The notes beneath the pieces are model-generated. The model ran no database searches. It was given only the letters and a program-made list of their open reading frames with translations, and was not told the origin of the DNA. Position numbers and translations under genes: made by a program. From the NCBI RefSeq assembly GCF_022458985.1, contig NC_061777.1, positions 12,117,668-12,181,667 on the forward strand: a stretch of DNA of 64,000 bases. The letters are read 5' to 3'. Position 1 is the first letter of the stretch. Each line of letters starts with the position of its first letter. The stretch comes from Mugil cephalus (lineage: Eukaryota > Chordata > Actinopteri > Mugiliformes > Mugilidae). Shown piece after piece: positions 1 to 11,200 of the stretch.

Positions 1-1492
1 CTGTCTCTTATGTCACTGTTCAGAGTTGTAGCTCTGACTCAGAGAGCCTTGAGGTTTAAATCAAGGAGATGGATGGGAAAATGACAGGAAAAGTCATTTG
101 ACCTTTGGGCACAGTTCAGCCTTTAGTAACTGTGTTAACAAACAAGATGATGTTCTTTTCTGTCCGTATTCACAATGTTCCCTCACCTAACAGAACAAAC
201 CGTATGCAGGAAAGGAAGGGGAGGTATTATTTAGTCCTGACAAATGGGGATCTGTGTCAGGGTTCTGCACTGATTTGTATCAAATAGTACATTGTCACAT
301 ATAGATCATGATTAGCATTCTTCCGCGTTTCCTTCCTGTATTTTCACTTCTCCAAAACCAGACTTCAAAAACGCAAGGAGTGACAAAAGCATGGTGGGAA
401 ATGAATTAGTTAGTGTCCACACCGTCACTGGTTTAATAATCAGTTGGGGTGAGACATTCATTCAACGAGGCATGACCTAAGTCTGCCAAATTTTGCTATA
501 ATGCTTCTTAAACTGTAATTTTTAATGTATTATATCCTGTGATGAATGACGACAGAATGGAGTCCATCTGCCCTCAAAGCTGGAGACAACATGTCATGGA
601 ACGAGGCTTTCTCAGGTAAGTGTTACACCCACAGCGCTATGGCTCCGGCTGGATTCAAGTATTCCCTCTATTTGTTTTTCATTTTTTAGAAAACAAAAGA
701 TTAAGCCTGATTTAAGTTGACACGGAGGGATACTATGAACTTTTGTTATGACCCAATCAGAAATACAAATGAGACGCTAATCCCTTAAGCACAAAGATTA
801 AAGAGTGGCACAATTTTTTTTTATTTATTATTTTTTATTTCTAGTACCAAATCAGCAGATGTTATTACTAAAAAAATTAGTGAGTGGCGTCAGAAGTGTG
901 ACTAATGTCATGTTGTCATCTGACAACCTATCATCACACATATCCTTCTGTGCAACATGGGTATTGATTATTGTGTGTCTCCACCGTAACGCTGCTCTTT
1001 AACGCAACTTAAGTCTATTATCAGTACTTTAGTTTTCCCTCTAACAGAATGAATTACAGCACACTGCTCGGCCTGATCACACAACATCAGCATGATCTTC
1101 TGACACGGCGTGTTTTCCATACTCTGCTAATTACTCCACTAATTTGCTTGAATTTGTACTCCACAGACCCTTCCTACCTTCTCAAACTGATTATTTCCAG
1201 GTGTATGTGAAAATGTGATCATTTTGATTTGGTCTCTGACTTTCAGGGGCGCTACTGTGTTAAGTTCTTCTGTCGCGGACGAACAGCGGCCTTTGTTCCG
1301 CCCTGAACTGCTTAAGTACGCCATCCTCTTTTCAAGAAATCACAAGCGCATTCATGAGAAAAGCGCATTTCACGGTAAGAGGAGCGAGGTAAAATGAAGA
1401 TGTCTTGGTTGCGTGACTCAGCAGATAAAAACACCATCATCTCTCGAGTCAAGAAACAGTTTGTGCCGCATTTCTCATAGTTTTGCTTGCAG
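1..1492. other. Upstream flank without a confirmed gene
   Basis: No complete gene is visible. Two strong splice-donor-like sites are present on the + strand: CTCAG/GTAAGT after base 615 and CACG/GTAAGA after base 1374. Either could end an untranslated first exon of the Reeler gene that follows. A consensus acceptor (TTGCTTGCAG) ends at 1492, which fits a 5' UTR intron. The segment 541-615 also carries a short open frame from an ATG at 557, but joined to the acceptor at 1492 it is not in frame with the Reeler protein. Confidence 0.35.
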
Positions 1493-1521
1493 TGAGTCGG
1501 CTCACTCTTTCGTTGAGCCCG

Positions 1522-2775
1522 ATGGAGCTGTTGCTGAGTGGTTTGTTAATGTTTCAAGTGCTCGGCTGTGTTACTGGCTATCCCAATGGCGCTCCCACTG
1601 GTGCCTGCGAAGATATGCTGCCTCGCCACATCGGGGTGTTGCCTCAGCCTTCGCCAGCGCCCTACGTTCTTCTCACCAACGCCAGGACGTTTCAGCCGGG
1701 GGAGCCCATCACAGGTAAGATAAACGCTGGTTGGACCTTCAACATTTTCAGAACTAAAAAACTTCTTTTAACACGTGGTTTTACACATTTACCCATTTGC
1801 TGACGACTATGCGCTTTTTTAAACCACTGCTCTGCAAATTTGCTTGCAGCCTCAGTACGACACAATATATACATTTTATTTGTCGGTGTAATGTTATACA
1901 CATCATCATCTAGTTTTAATGCCATGCATGTAATATGAATGTCTTTTGTAGTATTGTACGTAAACTATCGTGTTTCTGTGTAAAAGACTGCTGTTCTGCT
2001 GTGTTTTCCTGCAGTCACCATAACCGGACCAGAATACCGAGGCGTCCTCCTGGAAGCTCGGACAGGTGGCAGCACCAATGCTCTTGGGAGCTGGCGGTTT
2101 CCTCCTCCTGACACAAAGTTCCTCGAGGTGCATTTATCACCTGATTTGCTGACATTTGTTTGACTGTGCCAGGAAGGGCACATTGTGACGTGCATGTTGA
2201 GGAGCCACCCTTCCACTACAGCTGTTCTGATGATTTTAATGATTTTTTAAAAAATTTTTATTCACAGTGCACGGGGAATCCCCAAGGTGCCATAACACAC
2301 TCCAACACCAACTTGAAGGGAAACACCACCGTGTACAGCTGGATACCATCCAACTCCGCGAGCCCGGTCTACTTCATGTAAACACGTTAAACATTCTTCC
2401 GTTGAACTGAACTGAGCTCAATCATTTTCAGATCCTGCCCTCTCAAAACTTGGTCTTGTGTATTCAAGCCACCTTACAGAAAAGTAATTTCAGTTTATCT
2501 CTGTGGTTTTGTCAGGGCCACGGTGGCTCAGCAGCGCACAGTCTTCTGGGTTAACGTGAGGTCCGCCCCTCTGAGCAGAGGTAGGTACAGCCAGGGCGAC
2601 AAATCAAAATCAATACGAAGAGACAAATGATTTGTGATGGTTTGTCCTTATCTTCTGCCTCTCAGGGAAACCAGCTGGTCTTGGTTTGGCTGTGGGTGCC
2701 AGTGTTGGAAAGGCTGACGAAAAGCCCCTGCTTCTCCTTGTGATGGGTTTTCTGATTTTACAGATGTTGGTTTGA
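1522..2775 (+). CDS. Reeler-domain secreted/GPI-like protein (5 coding exons)
   Basis: Coding exons are 1522-1714, 2015-2127, 2268-2377, 2516-2580 and 2666-2775 (591 nt, 196 aa). All introns are GT-AG and all phases match. The start ATG is followed by a hydrophobic signal peptide (residues 1-19), then YPNGAPTGAC, the usual opening of a Reeler domain. The domain (about 20-150) keeps the expected PYVL, FQPG, VTITG, FRGVLLEAR-like (here YRGVLLEAR), GSW, TNLKG and VFWV motifs, and Cys29 and Cys103. The protein ends in about 17 hydrophobic residues with nothing after them, which suggests a GPI-anchor signal or a tail anchor. Single-Reeler proteins of this size in fish are usually labelled 'putative defense protein' or ferric-chelate-reductase-like. 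This one has no DOMON or cytochrome b561 part, so reductase activity is not supported. A 5' UTR exon probably lies upstream, because a good acceptor ends at 1492. An ATTAAA at about 2815 could be the polyA signal. Domain call is confident; the function is inference. Confidence 0.9.
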
Positions 2776-5700
2776 ATAGAATACATTTACTTGGGTCTGT
2801 TTGACCGCTGTTGCATTAAATTTACCATGAATGCAGTTTTGCTGTATGCCTTCAAATGATGCCTTTTTGCAGACATATTGCACAATGTAACATCCCACTG
2901 ATTTTCACTCTTTTTAAATATATTCATCTTTAACCGTGCAACTCAAAAACGTTTGTGCACACAGATAAAATCTGAGGGTTGTATTCATTAATCATTAATG
3001 GCATAGATATAAATGATAAATATACCCGAAATTAAAATCTCATTCATCCTCCACTCTTAGGGTGTGAGCTCTGTTGCGTTTAATATAAATATGTGAATGT
3101 ATGTTAGCACTTCAGCAAAATGCATTAAGGTATGAATATAAAAAAGCTACGGTCACACTGATTCAATTCAACTCCTACGGTATTACGTGAGATGTGCTGT
3201 TCGAGTGAGACTTGGATCATTTCAGTTTTCACAAAGATAATCCTGTATCAAACTAGTTGTTCTCCTTTAATCTCAGCAAGGGAAGTAACAGGAAAAGAGG
3301 ATATAGCTAAACGACAGAGAGAACCATAGAGAGCTGGGAGAGCTGTGGGATGTAAAGTCCAACTCTGGTGGTTTATTATCGACTGAAATTCATTCCACTT
3401 ATTGAAGAGCATCCCATGGCCTGCTTTTTCCACATGGGTTGATCTATAACCTAGATTCCCAGTATGGTGTTTAACAGAAAAACTAAAGAGGCTTAAGGCA
3501 TGCATTGCATGCGACATTTTTAAATCTCTATACAATATTCATCAGTCCCTGTCACTTTTCTCTGCTCCAGATGTATCTGTTGTATGTGACGCTTGTAGCA
3601 TTTGCATCTAAATCCAAAGGAGCACAAACAGCTTGTGACCTTTTCATGTTCAAAGAAATTATTATTATTATAAAAAAATGGTGGCCCTGTCAAGGAAATT
3701 GATGATAACTGTCTGAAAATGAATCACAAAATCTGAAGCAGAGACAATACACATTACACACATAATGTAGAAAAGCACTTTGTTTGAAAAATTGTGCACA
3801 AAAGATATTGTGTCAGATTTTTTTCACCGCAGACATTAAGGTCAAACCACTTACTGGGAAAATCAAATCTATTTCTTTTGTGTTGACAAAACATCTTCAC
3901 ATAAAAGTCATCATTAGATGAATTTATGGTCACAACATTAAGTTTAAGTAATGATCTACCTATTATACAGACAACAAGATGTTTCACCAATCATCCAAGT
4001 GGCTTCAGCTGTACTTCTACATTTCTACAGTTCTACATCCTTCATAGGTGTTCTGTATCATTAGTTTGATACCTGACCTGTGTTTAATTGTATGTTAATT
4101 CATTTATTTTTTTAAAAAAGGTCTTGCTTTAAAAATGGGTTTTATTGTGTAATTTAAATTTTCTGGAAAGAACTAGGGATGATATCACACATAAAAACAC
4201 AGTAATAAGTAATGCATTGCAACAACGACATCTATGTTCTTGACCTGAAAACACATTGTAGCGTTTCACATAGAAGAAGCTACGGAATCTTTTCTGAAAG
4301 GTAACTGAAGCTTGAAGAGGGCCACAACACCATAACCATGTCAGTCTGACACTTTCATTACTCTCGCTCAGCAAAAAAAAATAAAAAAATAAAAAGATAA
4401 AATAAAATAATTAAAAAAAAAAATAACACAACAGAACTGAACATAGACATATGCACATATGTGTTACAGATATGTATGTAAGATGGGATAGCCGGGATTA
4501 AAAAAAAAAAACAAAGCGGTGTATCTCCAAATCTTTTTCCGTGTATAGCAGCTAAAGTTTAATAACTTTGGACAATGAAATTTACCAGCAAACTGTTGAT
4601 TTGCAGCCTCCGTCTTTCTGTCACCGCAGGTTAAGTTGTTAATTTCTCTGCTAGCGTTAGCATATGCCTTTTCACATGAGTGTGGAAGAGTATGAACTTT
4701 TGTTGTGTTTCAGGACTGACTTACATGCCACAGTAGAATGGGCTTCATTTCTTAAGTGAAATATTTCCATAGACCTGATGAACTGCTGTTAGTTTGCTAC
4801 TACGACCCACTTACTGGGCTCCTCACTTGTCTTCTTGGAGGCGTCCGTGTTGTTATTGTCACGTAATCCGCGACTAGTCGACTTCCTGCTTTAAAGCGTC
4901 ATTACACAGCAGTTAATTCAGCGTGTCTGTGCAACCCCAAGAAAGAACACGAGATCATTTATGTGCCTAAAATTTATCTCAGTTGTAGGATAAGCCAGCA
5001 TGTTTAAATTCTGCCAAACTGAAAAAAGAAAAAAAAAATGTCATCCCATCATAGCTCTTAGAAGTTTGTCCACGTCTGTCGCTGGATAAAAAGCCAATAT
5101 GGGATATGGAGTTTTGGACTCTTTCTCTTACTTTTGTTTCCATCAGTTTTTATTCCCTGCCCTTTTGTTTTTCCCGCCCTGTAGGTTGCTTCCGCTTGTG
5201 TCATGTCAACCACCCGAACCTTGAGTATTAAGTCTGTTTGCTGCTCCCCTGATTAGGCTCAACTATGTCTCATCTATCTTTTTGTGTGTGTATATACTGT
5301 GTATAATTCTGTATTTCCCTTTGTCAGTTCACCTTTGTTCCCTACCTGTTGAATATTTCACCACCAACATTTCATTCACTAACCTGTTTTCCCTGGATGT
5401 TTACTTTGTTGGATTTTCTGCTGATGTAAAGCATCGCTTTCATATATATATCTAACTTTTTATGCTTGTCTGATTTTTGCGTGTCTTGAACACAAAAAAG
5501 TCCCTTCAGGGCAACATACACCTAACAATCATCATCATGCTCTTGGTGCTCTCTACTGTATCTATAACTTCGTTGCCCCTATCTGGTGGAAGTATTGATC
5601 TTCAGCAGACTCATGTGCCTGAGGATGGAGCCCCGCTCAGAGAGCCGGTGCCACTCAATAATAATTAGTCTCTTTCCACTGTGAGCAAAAAGCCGGTCGT

Positions 5701-7417
5701 ATCTTTAACAGAGGATTGCGGCCTGGGAATTAAGCGCCAGTGCTACCGACTGGATCGAAAGTAACTCATTGACTCATTGACATGTGGAATACTGACCTCC
5801 ATTTTCCAGGTCATTCTTTATGTATTCCACACCACTTTTTCCATCAAGACAAGGTCATTTGTCCAGATGGCATGGGGGGGAACGGGAAAGCTACGCAGAG
5901 CTGGCACTCCAAAGTCTTTTACATTAGGATAACCTGTCAAACCACATGTCTAAGTGAAAGCAATCCTTTGACTTACCATCTAAAGCGTTTCATTTGTAGT
6001 CAGGCCATTGCAATCTGTACAAAACAAATGTTTATGCAATGCCAGCTTTTAGGTTAAATAGGCTAACTACTTCTTTTTTTTTCAGTTTTATGTTTTACCA
6101 ATACAATCCTTGGTGTGTTTGTGTGTATGTGTGTGTAAAATGACATATACCCCAGCAATATCTAAAACTTTACATGTTACTCAGGGTTTGTGATGGGAAT
6201 GCCCTGGTGTATATTTTATTTCCCTACATGTACCCAAAAGAACTTCAGCTGTGACTGGGTCAACAAGGCCGACAGCAGTAATCCCTTGAAACATCTGCCC
6301 ATCCGAGAGCTCTGCGATATAGTGTATGAATACATACAGCGTGCGGAAGTGCACATACATGCATATATGACTAGGCATATGCTGGCACATGCATGCGCAC
6401 CCACAGGCACTCACACACACACACACACTATCATATAAGGTTCTTATTCCGCACAGATCAAACACGGCTCCACATGCATGCACAGTGTGCAGATTAAGGC
6501 TATCCCTTGCTGTAGGGGCTTAGTTGACATCGCTGTCTAAGCTCTGCATTCTTTGCCTCCGTCTATTCCCTTCATCTCCTTTTATCAGCAAGTCCAGGAC
6601 CATAAAAAGTAATGACCATCTGATGGGCTCTTCTGGCCCATGTCCTGGGCATCTAATCCAAAGCAGGGTCCCCGTTTGCTCCCTGATATCGATCCTGAGG
6701 AAATAAACATCACGTCTAATTAATTTGCCAGCAAACTGGTTAAATGCAGGTGGGGCACTAATCCGTGGAAATGTCAATCTTGACCACAGGCCGGAGGAAA
6801 AAAAAAAAAAAAACGGGCCTTCTTCACATGATTAACTCGTATCGACATTTCAAGGGAAGGTATGAAATATTGGAGACATGATTAAGTGTAGTCTGGATCG
6901 TGAGGCAAGTTAGAGCTGTGGAGAATCAATCAGGGAGTGACAGGCCAAGTTAGTTCCTTGGCTTCGTTAGCTATTTTAAACAGTCGGTGCGTGGAGCGGC
7001 AACAGCAGCACGGGCACCACTTGGAGGAAGACAAAAAAGACGAAACCCGCATTTCTTCATGCAGCATGCGTGAGCGCTTGTGCGCGTTCAAGATGTGGCA
7101 GCAACGTGTAACGACTCACAAAACTGTCAGGGATCGACTGACAAGGACACTGACTTACAGGCTTCGCCGTGTGCACGCCTAGTTTTCGGTGTAATTTTCC
7201 GAGCTGTTCAAATGTCTGCTGACACTAGTGGTGTTAGCGAGCATGTCTGTTATGTAAGAATCTGGTAGTCAAAGGGTTGGGCCGTGTTACATGAAGGGTG
7301 GTTGGTCTGTGGGAGAGAGACTGATAGACGGAGAGTGGGGAGAAACAGGGAGTGTGATAAGGGGGCAGGGTTGAGAGAAACATAAAGTAACATTGGAGAG
7401 TGGGGGGAGAGGCACAC
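2776..7417. other. Intergenic region between the Reeler gene and melanopsin
   Basis: No exon chain could be assembled on either strand. It holds the short 3' UTR of the Reeler gene, an A-rich low-complexity stretch (about 4372-4430), a small CA run (about 6411-6428) and an oligo-A tract (about 6799-6814). The open frames here have no recognisable motif, no protein-like composition and no flanking splice signals that agree. Confidence 0.55.
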
Positions 7418-7442
7418 AGAGAGAGAGAGAGAGAGAGAGAGA
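7418..7442. repeat. (GA)n microsatellite
   Basis: An uninterrupted GA run of about 25 bp in a purine-rich stretch (7300-7445), about 600 bp upstream of the melanopsin start codon. GA tracts near promoters can bind GAGA-type factors, but nothing here shows function. Confidence 0.85.
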
Positions 7443-8039
7443 TGAGAGGTTAGGAGTCGCTAGTTCACAAGATAATCAGAGACAGGCCACTGATTCAGAG
7501 CTTGGTGCACAGCTGGTGTGATGGGCGAAGAGGCTGCAGGCTAACGCAGAGTGGAAGGACAGTGACAATGTGCTATGAGTGTTGGATTTAACACACTGGA
7601 GAATATGATCAGCTCAATAACCCAAGTATCAAACAGGGAACACTTGGACACCACAGGTGGAGGACACACTTTGGATCTGCTGACCAGGGGAGAGCGGCAG
7701 GTTGGACGTTGCTTTGAAGTCCTTTGGAGATAACTAACAACAAGGCAGGGTGCGGACGTCGCCCCGCGTCTAGCATCACTGGGGGACACTGGAGGAGGTG
7801 TTATTTTTCATGCTCCGCATTTTCTGACTGACAGTTTAGTGGCGTGTGGCGTATTTAGTTTGGACAAGGAGGGACAAGCGTTGCACAAAATAGATCCGCA
7901 CTTCCAGACCCGTGCATTGCAACTTTTGGTGCAGATGACACAACTATGGATGCGAGCAGCGAGCAAAAAGAAGTGGATTACAAACTGGTAGATCTGTCAC
8001 GTCCTGCCAGGTTGTCAGTCCTGATAAGGTGTTTGAACC

Positions 8040-8206
8040 ATGTGGTCCACTGAGAGCATGGAGCCGGAGAAAGCGCACACCCAGAGCACCTTCTACCATA
8101 AAGTAGATGTGCCTGACCATGCTCACTACATTGTTGCGTTGTTCGTCTTTGTCATCGGGGCACTGGGCATCACAGGGAACGCCCTGGTCATGTTTGCCTT
8201 CTATAG
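8040..8206 (+). CDS. opn4x: opn4x exon 1: N-terminus and TM1
   Basis: Encodes residues 1-55 plus two bases of codon 56. TM1 is about residues 30-55 and has the conserved GN pair. The start ATG has A at -3. The donor is ATAG/GTAAGT. The extracellular N-terminus is short (about 29 aa) and shows no NxS/T glycosylation sequon. Confidence 0.9.
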
Positions 8207-11200
8207 GTAAGTTTGTGTGACAGGTTTGTGTTTCGACTTCGGATTTACACATTCGCTCATAGTGCGTGTGTGAGATCCCCACAGAGGTGTTATTATCACT
8301 CAGATGTGATAAACTCAGTGAGAGCCGGGCAGACCGAGGGGACAGAATATCTGAGTTGTGTGAAGGAGGAATGTGTGTGCCAAAATGCAGTGTCTGTTAA
8401 TTCTGTGTTCTTTTTGTGGCTTTAATTGTAAAAAAAAAATTAAAAGTAATTTGGAAACAAAACAGCATTGCCAGTCCAGAGGGTTTCGCTCTCCAGAGGG
8501 TCAAATTGGTTTTCAAAAATTGGTGGTGATTATCTGTAAAAATAAAATAAATAAATAAATAAATAAATCTTGTAAACATTTAACAGCATGGCATACTCAA
8601 AAAAAAAAACATTAAAAAAATCTAAAAAACCAGCAGGCAGCCTTTGGCATTATTATTATTAAACCTTCCATGAAACTCCACATCAGCTGTGATCTTTTAT
8701 TCAAGTGCAAATATTAGTATGCATTAAAAAAATTCTGTAAGATGCTGCGTTACTCTGAAATATCCATACAACAACATGATTCACGCAAAAAGGAAAACAA
8801 AAATGACAGAAACAGCATAAACACCCACGTTACTATAAATCTCTGCACAGTAATATGCAGCAAAAATAAATGATAAGATTTTGTTCTACATCAGTGTTGA
8901 ACAGGTCTTAAATTGTAGTCAGGAGGTCAAGGAGGGAGTGTGCATGTTATGTGTGTGTTATGGTGATAACTGTTGCACAGAAACTGGGTCAGAGTGTGTG
9001 TGTGTGTGAGTAATGTGCGGGATTGTCAGGAGCTTTCATATTCCATCTGTCCATCATCGTAGATTAGATGGGTGCTACCATCCAGTTGCGCCGATAGTTT
9101 GTGTTTACTGAATCACTAGTGCACATGATGTTCCAAGTCAGTTCATAGGGAGATAACTGTCTTCCTGAGATGTCGCCTGATATAATGATTTTCCAGGAAA
9201 AGGGATTGCAGCGCTAATATGCACTCACACGGACAGGCATCGGCAGTGATATAACAAGGAGCAAACACACACAGAAGCACGCGCGCAGAGCGTTAGCTGC
9301 ATAAGCTGCCGGTGTTCAGTCAGACATGGACGGGGAGCGGCTACTTTTAATTCAGGGTACGCGGAAATAAAGTGTAATCAATAGAGAGCCGTGGAGGAGG
9401 AAGACAGCAGGTCAATACGCTGCTTAATCAAGCTGTATGCGTGCAGGTTCAAATAGAGTTGACTTGGTTTAACAAAGAGCTTAAATCTGATTCATGCTGA
9501 CAATTAAACAACAACCTGCTGCGTATAATTAAGTTATTCCCTTATTCACTTAAAGAAACAAAGGCTAAAAAGTTCTGCTTTTCCTCTAAACTTACACCGA
9601 TCAGGCATAACATTAGGTGTAGTAGTGGTAGTGTATTAATATTGTGTAGGTCTCCCTTGTGCCTCCAAAACATCATCATTGGAGGACGTCCTGTGGTGTC
9701 TGGTAACACAATGTTGTTATGCGCTTATGTTAAATCTTATTTAAATGAAATTGTGTCTGATGTTAAAGACAGACTTCATTCTGATAGAGTTCTGTTGATC
9801 TAATGGCTTTTTTTGCTTGGTTTAAGTTAGACTACTGGCCAAAATGGTGGAAAAAAACATTTTCGATTAAATAAATTAAATAATCATGCGATGCATAAAG
9901 ACATTTTCATATTTTTTTATTAGTTTACTGCAAATAGTGAGTAGAGCTGTTAAACAAATTAAACCATTTCCGACATCCTTTAAAAGATTGTGAATGAGAC
10001 AAAAATATGTCGATTGTGTGATTATTTTATTTAGAGAATGTAATAAACAAATAAATGTTGGCAAGACCAATCAGGCATAACTTTATGACCACCTTTCTAA
10101 TATTGCGTAGGTCTCCCTTGTGCCTCCAAAACAGTTGTGCCAAATCAGGGAATGGACACAGGCCTTCTGATGGTGTCCTGTGGTGTCTGGAAACATAATG
10201 TTGTTAGTGGGGGTCTTTAGGTCCTATGGGTTGTGGGGAGGGCCCTCTGCGGATCAGGCTTGTTCCAGCTCATCCCACAGATACTTGATCCATTTGGGAT
10301 CTAGTGAACCTGGTGGCCAGGTCAACACCTTGTGTTGAGTTCTTCCTTTTTTTGCCTGTGTCAGGCTGCATCCTGCTGGGGATGGCTGCTGCCATCAGGA
10401 AGTGTCATTGCTATGGGGTGGGGGTGTCTGGTCTGGTCTGGCCTAGGTGGGTGGTACATGTCTAAGTGACATCCACATGAATGCCAGGTCCAGGATTTTC
10501 CCAGCAGAAGATTGCACTATCACAAAATGCTCACCATTATGTACTTCACCTGTCAGTCATCATGCTGTTATGTTGGGTGCCATACTTGCTTAGCTGTTAA
10601 CTTCCACAAGAAGGCTCATCAGCATTCATCAACAAAAATCTGCCAAATCTACTACATTCAAGAATAACCTCCTGTGTGAATTTTGAACACATGCTTCCAC
10701 CACCAAACAAGGTGTCTCCAAGAACCTTTTTTTGCAGGACAGGCCTTCAGAGGACTTTCATTATAAAGAGCAATAGGTATCACATTGCTCTTAGCCCTTT
10801 GAGATCACACTCAAAATCTCCTTAGAATACATTCTCTGAGAATTGAGAACATGGTCATTAATGCTTGAGCATGTTTGGAACCAGTCTTGAGCATGTTTGA
10901 ACTCATGGTTATACCTTTTCCTTGTGTGCGCAGCAACAAGAAGCTTCGGAACCTGCCTAACTACTTCATTGTGAACCTGGCGATCAGTGACTTCCTCATG
11001 GCTTTCACACAGTCTCCCATCTTCTTCATCAACTGCCTCTACAAGGGATGGGTATTTGGAGAGATGGGTAATTCTTTCTTTTCTAACAGTAAACTATGCT
11101 CACATCTATGCCTGTTGTCTATGCCTTTTTTTAGATATATAATTCACTAACTCAATGAGGTAATAAGGATTCAGGGGATAGGATGAAAAGTGGGAGGAAA

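Noticed and set aside
1483..1521. Longer N-terminus of the Reeler protein from 1483
   Set aside because: 1483 is TTG and lies upstream of a splice acceptor ending at 1492. The ATG at 1522 gives a proper signal peptide.
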